A DNA stretch of 64,000 bases from Actinomycetes bacterium (GTDB lineage Bacteria; Actinomycetota; Actinomycetes; Propionibacteriales; Propionibacteriaceae), in the NCBI GenBank assembly GCA_023458095.1, contig JAEXAS010000034.1, forward strand, positions 62,001 to 126,000. The letters run 5' to 3'. The position numbers were made by a program, and so were the translations under genes. Within the stretch, counting starts at the first letter, position 1; every line of letters begins with the position of its first letter. Shown piece by piece: positions 60,169-64,000 of this stretch. The notes beneath the pieces are model-generated. The model saw nothing but the letters and a program-made list of their open reading frames with translations. It did not search any database and had not been told where the DNA came from.

Positions 60169-61569
60169 ATGGACTGCATGGCTGACTTCGACCTGTGCGT
60201 GATCGGCTCTGGAACGGGCAATACCGTCATCACCCAGCGCTTCGCCGATTGGCGGGTGGCGCTTGTCGACGGCCAGCGTTGGTTCGGCGGGACCTGGCTC
60301 AATGGTGGACGCGTGCCGGCCACGATGTTCGCCTACTCCGCCGATGTCGCCCAAGCCGCTCGGCATGCCGCCGACCTGGGAGTGCGCACCGGTGAGGTCG
60401 AGGTTGATTGGGACGCGGTGCGTGAGCGCGTCTTCGGCCGAATCGATCCCCTGGCCGAATCAGCCGAGGCGTATCGACGCAGCCAGTCCCATGTGACGCT
60501 GTTTCGCGGCCAGGCCCGCTTCGTGGGTCCCAAAACGCTGAAGGTGGGTGACCAGCGGTTCAGCGCTGATCGGGTGGTCATCGCTGCCGGCTCCCGTCCG
60601 CGGGTACCGCAGGTGAGCGGCATCACCGACCCGGCCGTGTCGCAGCGCGTCCACACCGCCGACTCCATTTTGCGGCTGCCGAGCGTCCCCAAGTCATTGG
60701 TGATTCTCGGCGGTGGCCGTGTTGCGGCCGAGTTCGCCCACATCTTTGCTTCCTTCGGCACCCAGGTGACCGTCCTGCATCGCAACGAGCGGCTGCTGCG
60801 ATCGGCCGACGCAGCGATCTCCCAGCACTTCACGGAGCTGCTGAGCCAGCGGGTCGCGCTGCGCTTGGGTCAGCACCTGTCCTGGATCGAAGCCACCGAA
60901 CGAGGGGTGGAGGTCGGTACGGTCGACGATGACGGCATCGAGTACTCCTTCGGTGCTGAGCAGGTGCTGGTGGCCACCGGGCGCGTCCCCAACTCCGACA
61001 CCCTTGACTGTCACCGCACCGGGGTGGAGGTCGAGGTGGACAGCGGCCTGATCGTCGTCGATGAATTCCAGCGTACGACCGCCGAGGGCATCTATGCCCT
61101 GGGCGATATCTGTTCGCCAGGCCAGCTTCGGCACCTGGCCAACCGCGAGGCTGCGGTCGTGCGCCACAACCTGCTGCATCCCACCGATCCGGTCGCCATC
61201 GATCATCAGTTCGTGCCCCAGGCCGTGTTCAGCGACCCGCAGTTGGCCTGGGTCGGGCTGACCGAGGACCAATGCCGAGCCCAGGGCTTGGACTTCGCCC
61301 TCGGAGTGCGTGACTACGGTGGAGTGACCGCCGGTTGGGCGATGGAGGACACCGACCACTTCGTCAAGGTGATTGCCGAACGTGGCACTGGACGGTTGCT
61401 CGGCGGGCACATCCTGGGACCCCACGCCGCGCTGCTGGTCCAACCCATCGTGCAAGCGATGGCCACCGGAGTGGATGCCACGACCATGGCGCATGGACAG
61501 TATTGGATTCATCCGGGCTTGGGCGAAGTGGTGGAAAACGCCCTGCTGGATCTCGATCAGGAAGGCTGA
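60169..61569 (+). CDS. Mycothione reductase homologue lacking the redox cysteines
   Basis: 466 residues from ATG 60169 (ATG 60178 also possible). FAD motif VIGSGTGNTV, NAD motif VILGGGRVAAEFAHIF, ATGRVPNSD, ALGDICSPGQL and the C-terminal dimer motif WIHPGLGEVVENALL follow mycothione reductase order. But where the family has GGTCLNVGCIPTKM, this protein reads GGTWLNGGRVPATM: both active-site Cys are replaced (Trp43, Arg48) and the Lys too. The codons TGG and CGC are one change each from TGC. The reading frame is otherwise intact. So it should bind FAD and NAD(P)H but not reduce mycothione by the known route. A sequence error at two Cys codons and a Lys codon is unlikely. Confidence 0.9.
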   Translation: MDCMADFDLCVIGSGTGNTVITQRFADWRVALVDGQRWFGGTWLNGGRVPATMFAYSADVAQAARHAADLGVRTGEVEVDWDAVRERVFGRIDPLAESAEAYRRSQSHVTLFRGQARFVGPKTLKVGDQRFSADRVVIAAGSRPRVPQVSGITDPAVSQRVHTADSILRLPSVPKSLVILGGGRVAAEFAHIFASFGTQVTVLHRNERLLRSADAAISQHFTELLSQRVALRLGQHLSWIEATERGVEVGTVDDDGIEYSFGAEQVLVATGRVPNSDTLDCHRTGVEVEVDSGLIVVDEFQRTTAEGIYALGDICSPGQLRHLANREAAVVRHNLLHPTDPVAIDHQFVPQAVFSDPQLAWVGLTEDQCRAQGLDFALGVRDYGGVTAGWAMEDTDHFVKVIAERGTGRLLGGHILGPHAALLVQPIVQAMATGVDATTMAHGQYWIHPGLGEVVENALLDLDQEG

Positions 61570-61572
61570 GCT

Positions 61573-62730
61573 GTGGCAACTCGGGCACAGACCATCACCG
61601 TCGCGCTCGCCGTGACCCCGTTGTTCGTGGCCGGCGGCTGCACGGCGACTCCTTCGAAGTCTGCGGCGGCCTCGGCGTCGACCGCGGCGACGACTTCGGC
61701 TGTGGCGCCAAGCTGCCTGGCCAAGGCCACGGCGATGAGCCGCGCCCAGCAGGCCGGTCAGGTGGTGATGGTCGGGGTGACCGGGACGCTGGACTCGGCT
61801 GAGGCTGCAGCGATCAAGAAGTACCGAATCGGATCGGTGATCCTGATGGGGAACTACACCGGCGGGGTCGCTCAGGTGAAGAAGGTGACTGCGGCGATCC
61901 GGCGGGTCGGCGGACGCCAGGTGCTGATCGCCACCGATCAGGAGGGTGGGGCGGTACGGCGGCTGCGCGGTAAGGGGTATCCAACCTTGGCCGCTGCCGC
62001 CACCCAGGCTGGCTGGAGCGATGCGACCTTGCGGTCCAAGACCCGCAAGCTTGCCCAAGCCATGGCCTCCTCGGGGGTGCGAATGGATCTGGCCCCGGTG
62101 GCCGATGTCGTTCCGAAGTCCAACCGCAGCGCCAATCGGCCGGTGGCGCGGTTGCATCGCGGCTACGGGTCCAGCCCGGCGAAGGTGTCGGCGAAGGTGA
62201 CCGCCTTCCGTGACGGCATGACCGCCGGACGCGTCGCCACCGCGGTCAAGCACTTCCCCGGGTTGGGGGCGGTGAAGGGCAATACCGACTTCAGCGCTAA
62301 GGTTCGTGACACCACGACCACCGCGACGTCATCGCTGCTGCGTCCCTTCTCCGATGCGGTGGCCGATGATGCCGATGCGGTGATGGTCTCCTCGGCGTAC
62401 TACACCCGCATTGATGCGAAGAACCCGGCTTTGTTCTCGCCGAAGGTGATCGGCCTGCTGCGGAGTTGGGGCTTCGACAACGTCGTGATCAGCGACGATC
62501 TGGGTGTCGCGGCGGCGGTGAAGTCGGTTCCGGCGAAGAAACGTGCCGTCCGCTTCGTGTCCGCCGGCGGCGATCTGGCGATTACCGTGAACCCCCGGTT
62601 GGCGGGGGCTTTCACCTCAGGGTTGGTGGCCAAGGCGAAATCCAGCCCGGCGTTCGCCAAGCGGCTCACTCAGGCGACCGCACGCGTGCTCAGCCTCAAA
62701 CAGTCTTTGGGCCTGCTGTCCTGCCGCTGA
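61573..62730 (+). CDS. GH3 family glycosidase lipoprotein (NagZ/LpqI-like)
   Basis: 385 residues from GTG 61573, three bases after the preceding stop. Signal peptide ends FVAGGC (lipobox Cys23). GH3 features: IATDQEGGAVRRL, MDLAPVADV, TAVKHFPGLGAVKGNTD and the nucleophile Asp in VVISDDLG. NagZ-type enzymes cleave N-acetylglucosamine from peptidoglycan fragments. The His-Asp dyad loop usual in NagZ (KHFPGHG...DSH) is altered (KHFPGLG...TDFS). Hence activity or substrate may differ. Confidence 0.88.
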   Translation: MATRAQTITVALAVTPLFVAGGCTATPSKSAAASASTAATTSAVAPSCLAKATAMSRAQQAGQVVMVGVTGTLDSAEAAAIKKYRIGSVILMGNYTGGVAQVKKVTAAIRRVGGRQVLIATDQEGGAVRRLRGKGYPTLAAAATQAGWSDATLRSKTRKLAQAMASSGVRMDLAPVADVVPKSNRSANRPVARLHRGYGSSPAKVSAKVTAFRDGMTAGRVATAVKHFPGLGAVKGNTDFSAKVRDTTTTATSSLLRPFSDAVADDADAVMVSSAYYTRIDAKNPALFSPKVIGLLRSWGFDNVVISDDLGVAAAVKSVPAKKRAVRFVSAGGDLAITVNPRLAGAFTSGLVAKAKSSPAFAKRLTQATARVLSLKQSLGLLSCR

Positions 62731-62781
62731 ACGTGATGAACCTCGTCGCGTCGAGTCTGCGGCGGCATCAGAGAGCGGAGG

Positions 62782-63654
62782 CTACTCGTAGACCTTGAGT
62801 TTGCTCATCGCGTCGCGGACTTCCGGGAGGCGGGCGGCGCTGGTGTCGGGAACCGAACCGTAAAACATCGAATACTCGTCATTGCCCACCTCGACCACCA
62901 TGATGAGCACGCGTTCCCCTTTGGCATTGAGGCCGGGAACGTCGAAGCTGAGCTGGCTTTCGATGTACCACGCGGGATGCCCTGCGACGGTGCGTTTCTC
63001 GGAGGTGAGGATCTTGCCGGCGACTTGGTTGTCTCCGTAGAACTTGCCCAGGATGCATTTGTAGCTGAGCTCGGCGGCATTCTGGGCACTGGCGAAGCCG
63101 TCGCCGGACATCAGATCGGCCACGATCGCGCTGGAGACCCACCCGGTGCCGGGGCCGTCGTAGGTGGCTTGGTCGAGTGCAACCTGGGTGACGACGATCG
63201 TTCCGAAGGGAACCCGATTCTCCTCGTTGGGTTCCTTCCAGGGGGTGCCGAGGATCGGGTAGGACAGGTGCTGCGTGCTCACTTCTCCCGGGCGGGACGG
63301 GACGGGGCTGGTGCTGGCCGATCCGGTCATGCCGATATTGCACATATCGACCGAGCCGTTGCCGCCCGGCGCCCACGGATTGGTGCCGCCGGTGAGGTTG
63401 GGAATGAGCGCGGCCAGTCCCCACACGATCAGTCCCAGTGCCAGCGCTCCGATCCCGGCAGCCACCCACAAGCCGACCTTGCGTTGGCGAGGCTGGTCGT
63501 AGGGCGCTCCGGGGGTAGACGCAGCGCCGGTGCTCGTCGTCGGGGCCGGGCTCGACGGATTGGAGGTCACCTCTTCTGACCACGACCGGCCATTCCAATA
63601 CCGGAACATGCCGGGCTGGCCGGCCGGATCGGGGTACCACCCTGCGATACTCAC
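62782..63654 (-). CDS. DUF2510 membrane protein with extracytoplasmic domain
   Basis: 290 residues. N-terminal AGWYPDPAGQPGMFRYWNGRSWSEEV is the DUF2510 WW-like motif (two Trp). A Ser/Pro/Thr linker, a membrane helix (about 62-84) and an extracytoplasmic domain of about 190 residues with CNIGMT and KCILGK Cys follow. DUF2510 domains are actinobacterial and of unknown function. It stands alone. Confidence 0.85.
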   Translation of the reverse strand: MSIAGWYPDPAGQPGMFRYWNGRSWSEEVTSNPSSPAPTTSTGAASTPGAPYDQPRQRKVGLWVAAGIGALALGLIVWGLAALIPNLTGGTNPWAPGGNGSVDMCNIGMTGSASTSPVPSRPGEVSTQHLSYPILGTPWKEPNEENRVPFGTIVVTQVALDQATYDGPGTGWVSSAIVADLMSGDGFASAQNAAELSYKCILGKFYGDNQVAGKILTSEKRTVAGHPAWYIESQLSFDVPGLNAKGERVLIMVVEVGNDEYSMFYGSVPDTSAARLPEVRDAMSKLKVYE

Positions 63655-63745
63655 GGGTCGATTCTAGGGGAGCAGGGAAAGCCGTTGCCGAGCGCCCGAT
63701 GCGTCCAGGCGGGGGTCCGAAGGCCCGTTGCTGACGCCACGTCGA

Positions 63746-64000
63746 TCAGCCGAAGCGGCCTGAGATGTAGTCCTCGGTGTCTTTCACATCCGGGGTGGAG
63801 AAGATCTTGTCGGTCGGGCCGACCTCGATCAGCTTGCCGGGTGCACCGGTGCCGGCGATGTTGAAGAACGCCGTGGTGTCAGAGACCCGGGCGGCTTGCT
63901 GCATGTTGTGGGTCACAATGACGATGGTGTAGCGATCCTTCAACTCGGTCATCAGGTCCTCGATGGCCAGAGTGGAGATCGGGTCCAGCGCCGAGCACGG
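63746..64000 (-). CDS. pstB: Phosphate ABC transporter ATP-binding protein PstB (3' end only)
   Basis: The last 84 residues are visible; the gene continues past the window. CSALDPIST (after the Walker B site, D-loop), VIVTHNMQQAARVSDTTAFF (H-loop His) and PTDKIFSTPDVKDTEDYISGRFG match PstB C-termini. The protein energises high-affinity phosphate import with PstA/PstC. Its upstream pst genes lie beyond the right edge. Confidence 0.93.
   Translation of the reverse strand, partial: PCSALDPISTLAIEDLMTELKDRYTIVIVTHNMQQAARVSDTTAFFNIAGTGAPGKLIEVGPTDKIFSTPDVKDTEDYISGRFG

Overview
This 64 kb window is high-GC actinobacterial chromosome. Marker genes are a WhiB-family Fe-S regulator, Lsr2, a mycothione-reductase-like protein, an actinobacterial Tad pilus operon with an Ssd/CpaE-type ATPase, a ClpC carrying an LGF ClpP-docking loop, and the tiny basic ribosomal protein bS22. 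GTG starts and ATGA/TGATG overlaps are frequent. As I recall it, the gene order follows the mycobacterial block ponA2-whiB4-ridA-nth-nudix, then tad, topA, holB, ppa, dacB, tilS, hpt, ftsH, fol genes, lsr2, clpC, radA, and then a second block, sugar isomerase-proC-excisionase-like-bS22. A Propionibacteriales-like organism is plausible, but the sequence alone does not prove it.

Layout. 1-2.4 kb: edge of a TadE-like gene, a repeat-rich gap and an amidohydrolase. 2.6-10.5 kb: a 29-bp-arm perfect inverted repeat, tRNA-Pro, a metallophosphoesterase/class A PBP pair, divergent whiB, a DUF4177-ridA-nth-nudix operon and a GH13 glucosidase. 10.5-13 kb: holin-like protein, methyltransferase, repeat cluster, SDR. 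13-17.8 kb: Tad pilus operon. 17.8-33.6 kb: helicase, saccharopine dehydrogenase-like protein, repeat-bearing OmpA lipoprotein, methyltransferase, HtrA-like protease, topA-tmk-holB, DoxX protein, secreted peptidase. 33.6-36.5 kb: tRNA-Thr, trxA-cstR and, on the other strand, a sulfide:quinone oxidoreductase with a 55-residue partner; both units carry the same ATACCC-N4-GGGTA operator. 36.6-47.3 kb: sixA, ppa, dacB, metallopeptidase, tilS, hpt, ftsH, folE-P-B-K and two membrane proteins, closed by a strong terminator. 47.3-53.5 kb: lsr2, clpC, DUF4190 protein, radA. 53.6-54.2 kb: two divergent gene remnants (PucR and RidA) that meet at one point. 54.2-64 kb: VOC protein, sugar isomerase, CPBP protease, DUF2500, asd, proC, excisionase-like regulator, bS22, histidine phosphatase, a mycothione reductase homologue without its redox cysteines, GH3 lipoprotein, DUF2510 protein and the 3' end of pstB.

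Most genes are core housekeeping. The parts I would look at first are the CstR-type sulfide regulon (trxA-cstR plus sqr and its small partner), the cysteine-less mycothione reductase homologue, the seven-repeat OmpA lipoprotein, the divergent deletion scar near 54.03 kb, the long perfect hairpin at 2.65 kb and the dispersed CTTCGACAGGCTCAG-type repeats found in three intergenic clusters.
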